From an uncultured Clostridia bacterium (lineage in GTDB: Bacteria; Bacillota; Clostridia; TANB77; CAG-508), in contig CAKPLD010000066.1 of NCBI GenBank assembly GCA_934167225.1, positions 1-6,234 of the forward strand: 6,234 bases of DNA, in the 5' to 3' direction. Position 1 is the first letter of the stretch. Each line of letters begins with the position of its first letter. The translations under genes were made by a program, and so were the position numbers. The notes under the pieces were generated by a model. That model was not told where the DNA came from. It worked only from the letters and a program-made list of their open reading frames with translations, and made no database searches. Shown here one piece after another: positions 1 through 6,124 of this stretch.

Positions 1-1875
1 GATGAAATACACAACATTACAAAAATAGATAAATTCTTTATAAATAAAATAGATAGATTAGTAAGAATGGAAGATGAGCTTCAAAATAAAAAGTTGACTC
101 CAGAATTACTATTAAAAGCTAAAAAAATGGGATACACAGATAAAGTAATTTCAAGACTTACAAAGATAAAAGAAGAAGATATTAAGAAAAAAAGACAGGA
201 AAATGGAATAATTGCAAACTTTAAATTAGTTGATACATGTAGTGCAGAATTTGAGGCAAAAACCCCATATTATTATTCATCTTATGATGATGAAAATGAA
301 AGCATAGATTCCAAAAATCCCAAAAAGATAATGGTTTTAGGTTCTGGTCCAATAAGAATAGGACAAGGAATAGAATTTGACTATTGCAGTGTTCACAGTG
401 TTTTAGCACTTAAAAAACTTGGATATGAAACAATAATTGTAAACAATAACCCAGAAACAGTAAGTACAGATTTTGACATTGCAGACAAATTATATTTTGA
501 ACCTTTAACACCAGAAGATGTAGAAAATATAGTAAATGTAGAACATCCATATGGAGCAATAGTTCAATTTGGAGGTCAAACAGCTATAAAACTTACAAAA
601 GCATTACACGAAATGGGAGTTAAGATTTTGGGAACACAAGAAGTAGATATGGATAGAAGTGAGGATAGAGAATTATTTGATGAAGCATTAGAACATTGTA
701 AAATCTTACGTCCAAAAGGAGAAACAGTTTATACAGCAGAAGAAGCAAAGGCGGTTGCAAACAGGTTAAAATATCCAGTACTTGTTAGACCATCATATGT
801 GCTTGGAGGTCAAGGAATGGCAATCGCGTATGATGACAAAGATGTAGAAAGATTAATTTCAGATATAAATGAAATTGTACAAGAACACCCAATTTTGGTG
901 GATAAATATATGCAAGGGAAAGAAATGGAAGTTGATGCAATTTCAGATGGAGAAGACGTATTAATTCCTGGTGTTATGGAATTACTTGAAAGAGCTGGAG
1001 TTCACTCAGGAGACAGTATATCTGTATATCCAACAAGCATAATTGAGCAAAAATATATTGATAAAATTGTAGATTATACTAAACGAATTGCTAAAGAACT
1101 AAATATAATTGGATTATTCAATATTCAATTTATAATATGCGAAGGAGAGGTTTATATAATTGAAGTAAACCCAAGAGCAAGTAGAACAATCCCTTATATA
1201 AGTAAGGTTACAGGACTTCCTGTTATAGATGTTGCAACAAGAGTTATTTTAGGGGAAAAACTAAAAGATATTGGATATGGAACAGGTGTATATAAAAAAT
1301 CTGATTATGTTGCAGTAAAAATGCCAGTATTCTCATTCCAAAAACTAAAAAATGCAGATACATCATTAGGCCCTGAAATGAAATCAACAGGTGAGGTTTT
1401 AGGAGTAAGTAAACACTTTAGCCAAGCTATTTTAAAGGCTTTTATTGCAAGTGGAATCGATGTTACAAGTAGAGGCAAAATTTTAGTTACTGTAAATGAT
1501 AAAGATAAACCAGAGATTTTACCTATTATAGAAAAATTGGTAAATGAAGGTTACGAGATTTACGCTACTTCTGGAACAGCTAAGTTCTTTAAGGATAATG
1601 GATTGGAGAATGTAATGGTTGTACCTAAGATTTGGGAGGGTACAAATAGTATTCCGGATTTGATTCATTCTGGTAAATTAGCATTTATTATTAATACTCC
1701 AACTAAAGGTAAAGAGTCTAATAGAGATGGATTTAAAATTAGAAGAATGGCAGCTGAAAGTAAAGTCCCTTGTTTTACAGCAGTTGATACAGTTAGTGGG
1801 TTTTATGATGCTATTGCTAAAGGATTTAAGGAAGAGGATTTGGAAGTGGTTGATATTGCTAAAATTTCCGGTTAG
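1..1875 (+). CDS. carB: Carbamoyl-phosphate synthase large subunit, C-terminal 624 residues (5' end outside window)
   Basis: CarB makes carbamoyl phosphate from bicarbonate, ammonia (delivered by CarA) and two ATP, feeding pyrimidine and arginine synthesis in the cytosol. The frame is open from base 1, so the ATG at 67 is internal: the residues before it (DEIHNITKIDKFF) match conserved CarB sequence. Aligning from memory to E. coli CarB gives a constant offset of about 453, so the missing N-terminal part is roughly 450 residues. Visible parts, in window residue numbers: the end of the oligomerisation domain (1-105); the second ATP-grasp half starting at VLGSGPIRIGQGIEFDY (about 112); RPSYVLGGQGM; the metal/ATP residues Q376, E388 and N390 (in EVNPRASRT); and the MGS-like allosteric domain from about 490 with the phosphate loop ATSGTA (522-527). 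It ends normally at TAG. No frameshift or lost key residue is seen. Ile codon use drifts along the gene (see findings). Identity is very secure; allosteric effectors cannot be read from sequence. Confidence 0.98.
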   Translation, partial: DEIHNITKIDKFFINKIDRLVRMEDELQNKKLTPELLLKAKKMGYTDKVISRLTKIKEEDIKKKRQENGIIANFKLVDTCSAEFEAKTPYYYSSYDDENESIDSKNPKKIMVLGSGPIRIGQGIEFDYCSVHSVLALKKLGYETIIVNNNPETVSTDFDIADKLYFEPLTPEDVENIVNVEHPYGAIVQFGGQTAIKLTKALHEMGVKILGTQEVDMDRSEDRELFDEALEHCKILRPKGETVYTAEEAKAVANRLKYPVLVRPSYVLGGQGMAIAYDDKDVERLISDINEIVQEHPILVDKYMQGKEMEVDAISDGEDVLIPGVMELLERAGVHSGDSISVYPTSIIEQKYIDKIVDYTKRIAKELNIIGLFNIQFIICEGEVYIIEVNPRASRTIPYISKVTGLPVIDVATRVILGEKLKDIGYGTGVYKKSDYVAVKMPVFSFQKLKNADTSLGPEMKSTGEVLGVSKHFSQAILKAFIASGIDVTSRGKILVTVNDKDKPEILPIIEKLVNEGYEIYATSGTAKFFKDNGLENVMVVPKIWEGTNSIPDLIHSGKLAFIINTPTKGKESNRDGFKIRRMAAESKVPCFTAVDTVSGFYDAIAKGFKEEDLEVVDIAKISG

Positions 1876-1911
1876 TGTTATAAATCGGTCTAAGTTTTTT
1901 ATAAAAACACC

Positions 1912-1940
1912 TTGCGAAAACCAAAAAATTGATATAAAAT
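1912..1940 (+). promoter_or_regulatory. Probable sigma-A promoter of the pgi-thioesterase-disA unit
   Basis: A -35-like TTGCGA (1912-1917, four of six consensus positions) is followed by a 17-nt spacer and a -10-like TAAAAT (1935-1940, five of six). The start of transcription would fall near 1947, only some 22 nt before the pgi ATG, giving a very short leader that holds the ribosome binding site. A+T-rich DNA yields chance -10 boxes easily, so the correct 17-nt spacing and location in the only gap between carB and pgi carry most of the weight. No strong terminator separates carB from this site, so read-through from carB is possible. Confidence 0.5.
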
Positions 1941-1968
1941 AAGCAAAAAAGAAAGAAGGTATTTAATT

Positions 1969-3279
1969 ATGGAACTAAAGATTGATTTTGAAAAAATAGG
2001 AATAGATAAAAAGGAAATAATGAAATATAAAGAACAAGTAGAAAATATACATAAAGATCTACACAGAAGATCAACAAAAGAAGACGACTTTGTAGGGTGG
2101 CTAGAATTACCAACAAACTACGACAAAAAAGAATTTAAAAGAATACAAACAGCTGCAACAAGAATAAACAAAGACTCAGACATATTACTAGTAATAGGAA
2201 TAGGAGGCTCATACCTAGGAGCAAGAGCTGTAATAGAAGCATTAAGTAGTTCATTTTACAATATGCAAACATTAAAACAAAGAAAACACACATTAGTATT
2301 ATTTGCAGGGAACAATTTAAGTCCAAACTACATAAATGACCTAATAGAAGTAATTGGAGACAAAGATTTTTCAATAAATGTAATATCAAAATCAGGAACA
2401 ACAACAGAGCCAGCAATAGCATTTAGAATATTTAGAGAAATGCTAGAAAATAAATATGGTATAGACGAAGCAAGAAGCAGAATATATGTAACAACAGACA
2501 AAGAAAGAGGAGCGCTAAAAGCTTTATCAGAAGAAGAAGGATACGAAACATTTGTAATACCAGACAATGTAGGAGGAAGATTTTCAGTACTTACACCAGT
2601 TGGACTATTACCAATAGCAGTTGCAGGAATAGATATAGAAAAACTAATGAAAGGAGCAAAACTTGCAGAAGACAACTACAACGACGAAAAACTAAAATAC
2701 AACGAATGTTACCAATATGCAGTAATAAGAAATGTTTTATATAAAGAAGGAAAAACAACAGAAGTATTTGCCAATTACGAACCAAAAATGCATTATATGA
2801 CAGAATGGTTAAAACAACTATTTGGAGAAAGTGAAGGAAAAGAAGAAGAAGGAATATTCCCAGCAGGAATAGACCTAACAACAGATTTACATTCAATGGG
2901 ACAATATATGCAACAAGGTTTAAGAAACCTATTTGAAACAGTATTAAGCATAGAACATCCAAAAACAAATATCACAATAAATTCAGATGATGACAATTTA
3001 GATGGATTAAATTATTTAGCAGGAAAAGACTTAGATTATGTAAATAAAAAAGCAATGGAAGGAACAATAGAAGCACATGTGTCTGGTGGTGTTCCAAATA
3101 TTATTTTTAAAATAGAAAAACTAGATGAAGAAAACTTAGGAGGACTAATATATTTCTTTGAATTAGCCTGTGCTATGTCTGGAAGTATATTAAAAGTAAA
3201 CCCATTTAATCAACCAGGAGTTGAAGAATACAAGAAAAATATGTTCAGATTATTAGAAAAACCTGGATATACAAAATAA
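1969..3279 (+). CDS. pgi: Glucose-6-phosphate isomerase
   Basis: This 436-residue cytosolic enzyme interconverts glucose 6-phosphate and fructose 6-phosphate in glycolysis and gluconeogenesis. The length fits the compact Firmicutes form (about 450) rather than the 550-residue enterobacterial form. Motifs seen: GIGGSYLGARA (77-87) and SKSGTTTEPA (140-149) of the two SIS sugar-phosphate subdomains; the family signature GGRFSVLTPVGLLP (202-215); GESEGK (286-291), DLHSMGQ (306-312) and the C-terminal signature FNQPGVEEYK (413-422). By offset to the B. subtilis enzyme, E287, H308 and K422 are the active-site residues, all present. The ATG at 1969 is preceded by AAGG (1956-1959) with 9 nt spacing. 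Codon use is strongly A-ended (about 31 ATA to 4 ATT for Ile) with many C-ended AAC, GAC and TAC codons, consistent with a well-expressed gene. It is first in an apparent three-gene unit. Confidence 0.98.
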   Translation: MELKIDFEKIGIDKKEIMKYKEQVENIHKDLHRRSTKEDDFVGWLELPTNYDKKEFKRIQTAATRINKDSDILLVIGIGGSYLGARAVIEALSSSFYNMQTLKQRKHTLVLFAGNNLSPNYINDLIEVIGDKDFSINVISKSGTTTEPAIAFRIFREMLENKYGIDEARSRIYVTTDKERGALKALSEEEGYETFVIPDNVGGRFSVLTPVGLLPIAVAGIDIEKLMKGAKLAEDNYNDEKLKYNECYQYAVIRNVLYKEGKTTEVFANYEPKMHYMTEWLKQLFGESEGKEEEGIFPAGIDLTTDLHSMGQYMQQGLRNLFETVLSIEHPKTNITINSDDDNLDGLNYLAGKDLDYVNKKAMEGTIEAHVSGGVPNIIFKIEKLDEENLGGLIYFFELACAMSGSILKVNPFNQPGVEEYKKNMFRLLEKPGYTK

Positions 3280-3307
3280 TTTGAAACACAGAAAAAGAGG
3301 TAATTTA

Positions 3308-4033
3308 ATGAAATTTGAAAGAGAATATTATGTAGGAATAAAAGACATTGGGTTTAATGGTAAAATATCAAACTATGGAATGCTTAGTATATTAGAAGAA
3401 ATTGCAAGCTCTCATTCAGATAAAGTAGGATATGGCGTAAATGATATAAAAACAAAGAAAAAGGCTTGGCTTTTAATGGAATGGAAACTACAAATATTTG
3501 AAAGACCCAAATACGAGAGCAAAATAAAGGTAAAAACATGGGCAAGGCCAATTTCTAAAAGAGCATTTTCAACATATCGTGATTTTGAAGTTTTTGATGG
3601 TGAAAAGAGAATAGCTATTGCAACATCAAAATGGGTTTTGTTTGACCAAGAAACAAATAGAATATCCAGAATTACAGACGAGATAATAGAATTATATAAA
3701 CCAGAACCTGAAAACGTATTTGAAGAAGAAGATATAGAAAAACTAAGAGAAATAGACGGACTAAATAAATATACCGAATATGATGTAAAACGAGCAGATA
3801 TAGATGTAAATAAGCATATGCATAATTTAAATTATTTAAAATTAGCATATGAAGCTTTACCAGAAGATGTATATTTGTCAGAAGAAAAAAACAACATAAG
3901 AATAATGTACAAACATCAAATATTACTAGGAGATAAGGTAAAATGTTATTATAATAGTGTAGAAAATAAAGACATAATAACAATAAAAAGTCAAGATAAC
4001 AGTATTTTACATGCAATTGTAGAATTAAGTTAA
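3308..4033 (+). CDS. Acyl-ACP thioesterase (FatA/FatB-like, double hotdog)
   Basis: The 241-residue product resembles the bacterial branch of the acyl-ACP thioesterase family, which hydrolyses acyl-acyl carrier protein to release free fatty acids in the cytosol. The N-terminal hotdog spans about residues 1-125, with the family-like stretch AWLLMEWKLQIFERP and the TWARP turn. The second hotdog follows from about 150. The catalytic loop DVNKH (D166, N168, H170), followed by MHNLNYL, matches the plant DVNQHVNN motif. The plant Glu-Cys pair aligns here to Q204-I205 in YKHQI, so one proposed catalytic Glu is replaced. I chose the ATG at 3308 because AGAGG (3296-3300) sits 7 nt upstream; the in-frame TTG at 3281 lies 1 nt after the pgi stop and has no site of its own. 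No signal peptide or membrane segment is seen. Chain-length preference and physiological role are unknown; a different acyl thioester substrate is possible. Confidence 0.88.
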   Translation: MKFEREYYVGIKDIGFNGKISNYGMLSILEEIASSHSDKVGYGVNDIKTKKKAWLLMEWKLQIFERPKYESKIKVKTWARPISKRAFSTYRDFEVFDGEKRIAIATSKWVLFDQETNRISRITDEIIELYKPEPENVFEEEDIEKLREIDGLNKYTEYDVKRADIDVNKHMHNLNYLKLAYEALPEDVYLSEEKNNIRIMYKHQILLGDKVKCYYNSVENKDIITIKSQDNSILHAIVELS

Positions 4034-4034
4034 A

Positions 4035-4040
4035 AAGGAG
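4035..4040 (+). promoter_or_regulatory. Shine-Dalgarno site that decides the disA start
   Basis: AAGGAG begins 2 nt after the thioesterase stop codon (4031-4033). Its last G is also the first base of a GTG that would otherwise be the longest in-frame start, so a ribosome bound here must initiate downstream. The only reasonable in-frame choice is TTG at 4052. The 11-nt spacing is longer than the usual 6-9 nt, which together with TTG predicts modest initiation efficiency. Confidence 0.7.
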
Positions 4041-4051
4041 TGAAGCTAAAA

Positions 4052-5128
4052 TTGAGACAGAAAAATGAAGACAAAATAACAAATATTTTAAAAAAAATAG
4101 CTCCGGGAACACCTATAAGGGATGGACTAGAAAATATTTTAAAAGCAAGAACAGGAGCTTTATTACTTTTTACCGACAATGAAGAATACATAAAACAATT
4201 AGTTGATGGAGGATTTTTTATAAATGAAGACTATTCTTCTTCAAAATTATACGAATTAGCAAAAATGGATGGAGCAATAGTATTAAGTGCAGATATGAAA
4301 AAAATATTATTTGCAAATGCAGAACTTATTCCATCTAGCACAATTACAACAGTTGAAACAGGAACAAGACATAGAACAGCAGAAAGAACAGCAAAACAAA
4401 CAGGAGAACTAGTAATAAGTATTTCACAAAGAAGAAATATAATTACAATATTTTTAGAAAATGAAAGATATATCTTAGAGGACACAGAGGTTGTGCTAAA
4501 TAAGGCTAATCAAGCAATTCAGACATTGGAAAAATATAAAAAAGTATTTGATAGTAAACTAAATATTTTAAATGAGTATGAGTTTAATGATATAGTAACT
4601 TTAGAAAATGTTTTAAGTGTATTACAAAGAGCAGAAATGGTTATGCAAATTGTAGATGAAATAGAAAAGCAAATTGCAGAACTTGGAGACGATGGAAGAC
4701 TAGTAGATATGCAACTTGAACAATTAATTGGAGGAATAGAAAAAGAAGAAGAACTAATAATAAAAGATTATTTGTTAGTTGAAGATAAAACGCCAAAAGA
4801 AATTATGGAAGAAATCGCCAATTTATCATATGAGGATCTACTAAAAGAACAAAATATTGCCAAAATACTTGGATATGACATATTTTCTGATTTTGACGAA
4901 GCATATGTTTATACAAGAGGATACAGAATTTTAAATAAAATTCCAAGAATGCCTTCATCAATTGTAGAAAATTTGGCAAAAAGCTTCAAATCATTACAAC
5001 ATATTATTGATGCAACAATAGAAGAATTAGATAATGTAGAAGGAATTGGAGAAGTAAGAGCAAGAAATATCAAATCATCATTAAAGAGAATGCAAGAGCA
5101 ATTTGTATTTGACAATATAATAAATTAA
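4052..5128 (+). CDS. disA: DNA integrity scanning protein DisA, diadenylate cyclase
   Basis: DisA condenses two ATP into the second messenger c-di-AMP and, in Bacillus, scans DNA and slows synthesis at branched structures. The 358-residue protein has the full family layout. The N-terminal diadenylate cyclase domain (about 1-140) carries MDGA (D73-G74-A75) and GTRHRTAER (R106-R112), both catalytic signatures, plus VDGGF. A helical linker begins with NKANQAIQTLEKY (150-162). The C-terminal helix-hairpin-helix DNA-binding region includes EELDNVEGIGEVRARNIK (from about 324). Start choice: the GTG at 4040 overlaps the AAGGAG site (4035-4040) and cannot use it, whereas TTG at 4052 lies 11 nt after that site and gives MRQKNEDK, a typical family N-terminus. 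The site begins just after the upstream TAA, suggesting translational coupling to the thioesterase. In Bacillus and many Clostridia disA sits beside radA and clpC; here it does not. Function is secure; the start codon is less so. Confidence 0.97.
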   Translation: MRQKNEDKITNILKKIAPGTPIRDGLENILKARTGALLLFTDNEEYIKQLVDGGFFINEDYSSSKLYELAKMDGAIVLSADMKKILFANAELIPSSTITTVETGTRHRTAERTAKQTGELVISISQRRNIITIFLENERYILEDTEVVLNKANQAIQTLEKYKKVFDSKLNILNEYEFNDIVTLENVLSVLQRAEMVMQIVDEIEKQIAELGDDGRLVDMQLEQLIGGIEKEEELIIKDYLLVEDKTPKEIMEEIANLSYEDLLKEQNIAKILGYDIFSDFDEAYVYTRGYRILNKIPRMPSSIVENLAKSFKSLQHIIDATIEELDNVEGIGEVRARNIKSSLKRMQEQFVFDNIIN

Positions 5129-5137
5129 GTGTAAAAT
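5109..5137 (+). promoter_or_regulatory. Near-consensus sigma-A promoter for the cyclophilin gene
   Basis: A perfect -35 TTGACA (5109-5114) is followed by exactly 17 nt and a -10 TAAAAT (5132-5137, one mismatch to TATAAT). The -35 and most of the spacer lie inside the final codons of disA. Transcription would begin near 5144, leaving a leader of about 80 nt before the ATG at 5223. This suggests that the cyclophilin gene is expressed independently of the pgi-disA unit. A perfect TATAAT at 5116-5121 lies in the spacer but has no good -35 partner. Confidence 0.65.
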
Positions 5138-5143
5138 ATGAAA

Positions 5144-5222
5144 GAAATTTTTAAAAGTGACAGTTACTTTATAAATATAGTCACCTAAGAAAACAGTTAA
5201 GTGAAAAAATGAGGAGGAAAAC
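5144..5222 (+). other. Leader of the cyclophilin gene with strong ribosome binding site
   Basis: The stretch between the predicted transcription start and the ATG holds a strong AGGAGG (5212-5217, 5 nt before the ATG), the best ribosome binding site in the window. Upstream are two weak inverted repeats that share bases and so could not form together: GTGAC (5157-5161) with GTCAC (5180-5184), and CACCTAA (5182-5188) with TTAAGTG (5198-5204, one mismatch). A 7-nt direct repeat ACAGTTA occurs at 5160 and 5193. No known riboswitch is recognised. Confidence 0.3.
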
Positions 5223-6062
5223 ATGAATAAGAAAGTAAAAAACGCAATTTGGATAATGGCATTAATTTTAATAATTGTAATATTAGGGGGATTAGTTTAT
5301 GGATATTATAAAAAGCAAACACTAAACATATCTAACCCAATAGTAACAATGGAAGTGGAAAATTATGGAACAATAAAAATAGAATTGTATCCAGACAAGG
5401 CACCAGAAACAGTAAGTAACTTTGTAAAATTGGCTAATAATGGATTTTATAATGGACTAAAATTTCATAGGGTAGTAAAAGACTTTATGATCCAAGGTGG
5501 AGACCCATCTGGAGATGGAACAGGTTCTCCAAAGCTTTCAAACTTATATAATAATGAAGATGAAAATGCAAGTTACAAATATTCAGATGGAACAGATGCA
5601 AAGGGGTCAGATTCATATACAATTACAGGAGAGTTTGTAGCAAATGGATATGATAACAATACTTTGAATTTAACAGAGGGAACAATTGCAATGGCAAGAA
5701 GTGATTATACATCATATTCACCAACATTGTCAGAAGAATCATATAATTCTGGAAGTTCACAATTTTTTATTATGACATCAAATGATCATACAAATTTAAG
5801 TGGATATTATGCAGGTTTTGGTAAAGTAATTGAAGGAATGGATGTTGTTAAAGAGATTGCAAATGTTGAATGTAAAGCACAAGATACAAATAGCGAAGAA
5901 GATAGTTCTCAAACTGAGGTTTCAACACCGGTTACAGATGTTATAATAAAATCTGTGTCAGTTGAAACAAATGGAGTGGATTATGGAATGCCAAAAACAT
6001 TTAAACCATTTAATTATATGCAGTGGTTGTATGCTCAGTATGGGTTAACTTATAGCGAGTAA
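5223..6062 (+). CDS. Membrane-anchored cyclophilin-type peptidyl-prolyl cis-trans isomerase
   Basis: The 279-residue product is a cyclophilin, which speeds cis-trans isomerisation at prolyl bonds. Residues 1-7 are basic and 8-28 form one hydrophobic segment (IWIMALILIIVILGGLVYGYY) without a lipobox Cys, so it is probably an uncleaved anchor placing the enzyme outside the membrane as a folding helper for exported proteins. The domain (about 40-248) has APETVSNFVKL, the active-site FHRVVKDFMIQGGD (R83 equals the catalytic Arg of human CypA), GTIAMAR (153-159), SGSSQFFIM (176-184) and FGKVIEGMDVV. Compared with compact PpiB proteins there is an insert of about 30 residues after GDGTG (102-131, rich in Asn, Asp and Ser), a smaller one at 161-175, an acidic Ser-rich loop at 218-236, and an aromatic tail (256-279). 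The ATG follows AGGAGG by 5 nt. The gene appears monocistronic. Fold and activity are likely; clients are unknown. Confidence 0.93.
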   Translation: MNKKVKNAIWIMALILIIVILGGLVYGYYKKQTLNISNPIVTMEVENYGTIKIELYPDKAPETVSNFVKLANNGFYNGLKFHRVVKDFMIQGGDPSGDGTGSPKLSNLYNNEDENASYKYSDGTDAKGSDSYTITGEFVANGYDNNTLNLTEGTIAMARSDYTSYSPTLSEESYNSGSSQFFIMTSNDHTNLSGYYAGFGKVIEGMDVVKEIANVECKAQDTNSEEDSSQTEVSTPVTDVIIKSVSVETNGVDYGMPKTFKPFNYMQWLYAQYGLTYSE

Positions 6063-6082
6063 AAAATAAATAATGAAATAAT

Positions 6083-6124
6083 AAAGGCGTAAAAACATTT
6101 ATAACAAATGATTTTTACGTCTTT
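6083..6124 (+). terminator. Hairpin terminator after the cyclophilin gene, possibly bidirectional
   Basis: Left arm 6083-6100 (AAAGGCGTAAAAACATTT) pairs with right arm 6106-6124 through a 5-nt loop, with one G-T wobble and one bulged T, giving about 18 bp. It begins 20 nt after the cyclophilin stop. The stem is A+T-rich apart from the GGCG/CGTC core. On the + strand only TCTTT follows that core, a poor U tract. On the - strand the core is followed by a longer T-rich run. It may therefore terminate in both directions, or mainly stabilise the 3' end. Confidence 0.65.

Noticed and set aside
67..69. ATG at 67 as the carB start
   Set aside because: The frame is open to base 1 and the upstream residues match conserved CarB sequence; the gene is cut by the window edge.
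1894..1908. GTTTTT/AAAAAC hairpin after carB as a terminator
   Set aside because: The 6-bp stem is nearly all A-T and no T run follows on the + strand; it would be too weak to stop transcription.
1727..1942. Overlapping + strand frame across the carB end
   Set aside because: It is an out-of-frame reading of the conserved allosteric domain with no ribosome site or recognisable product.
3281..3307. TTG at 3281 as start of the thioesterase
   Set aside because: It lies 1 nt after the pgi stop with no ribosome site of its own, while ATG 3308 has AGAGG 7 nt upstream and gives the natural family N-terminus.
4040..4051. GTG at 4040 as start of disA
   Set aside because: It overlaps the only Shine-Dalgarno sequence, and the extra residues are not family-like.
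3672..4112. Long minus-strand reading frame opposite the thioesterase
   Set aside because: Leu/Phe/Tyr-rich translation is the mirror of A-rich coding on the + strand; no conserved motif. Other minus-strand frames opposite pgi and disA are rejected for the same reason.
5138..5188. 16-codon ORF (MKEIFKSDSYFINIVT) upstream of the cyclophilin gene
   Set aside because: There is no ribosome binding site; its ATG lies between the -10 box and the predicted transcription start. No sign of a leader peptide function.
5223..5312. Lipoprotein signal peptide on the cyclophilin, as in PrsA-like foldases
   Set aside because: There is no Cys after the hydrophobic segment, so no lipobox; an uncleaved membrane anchor fits better.
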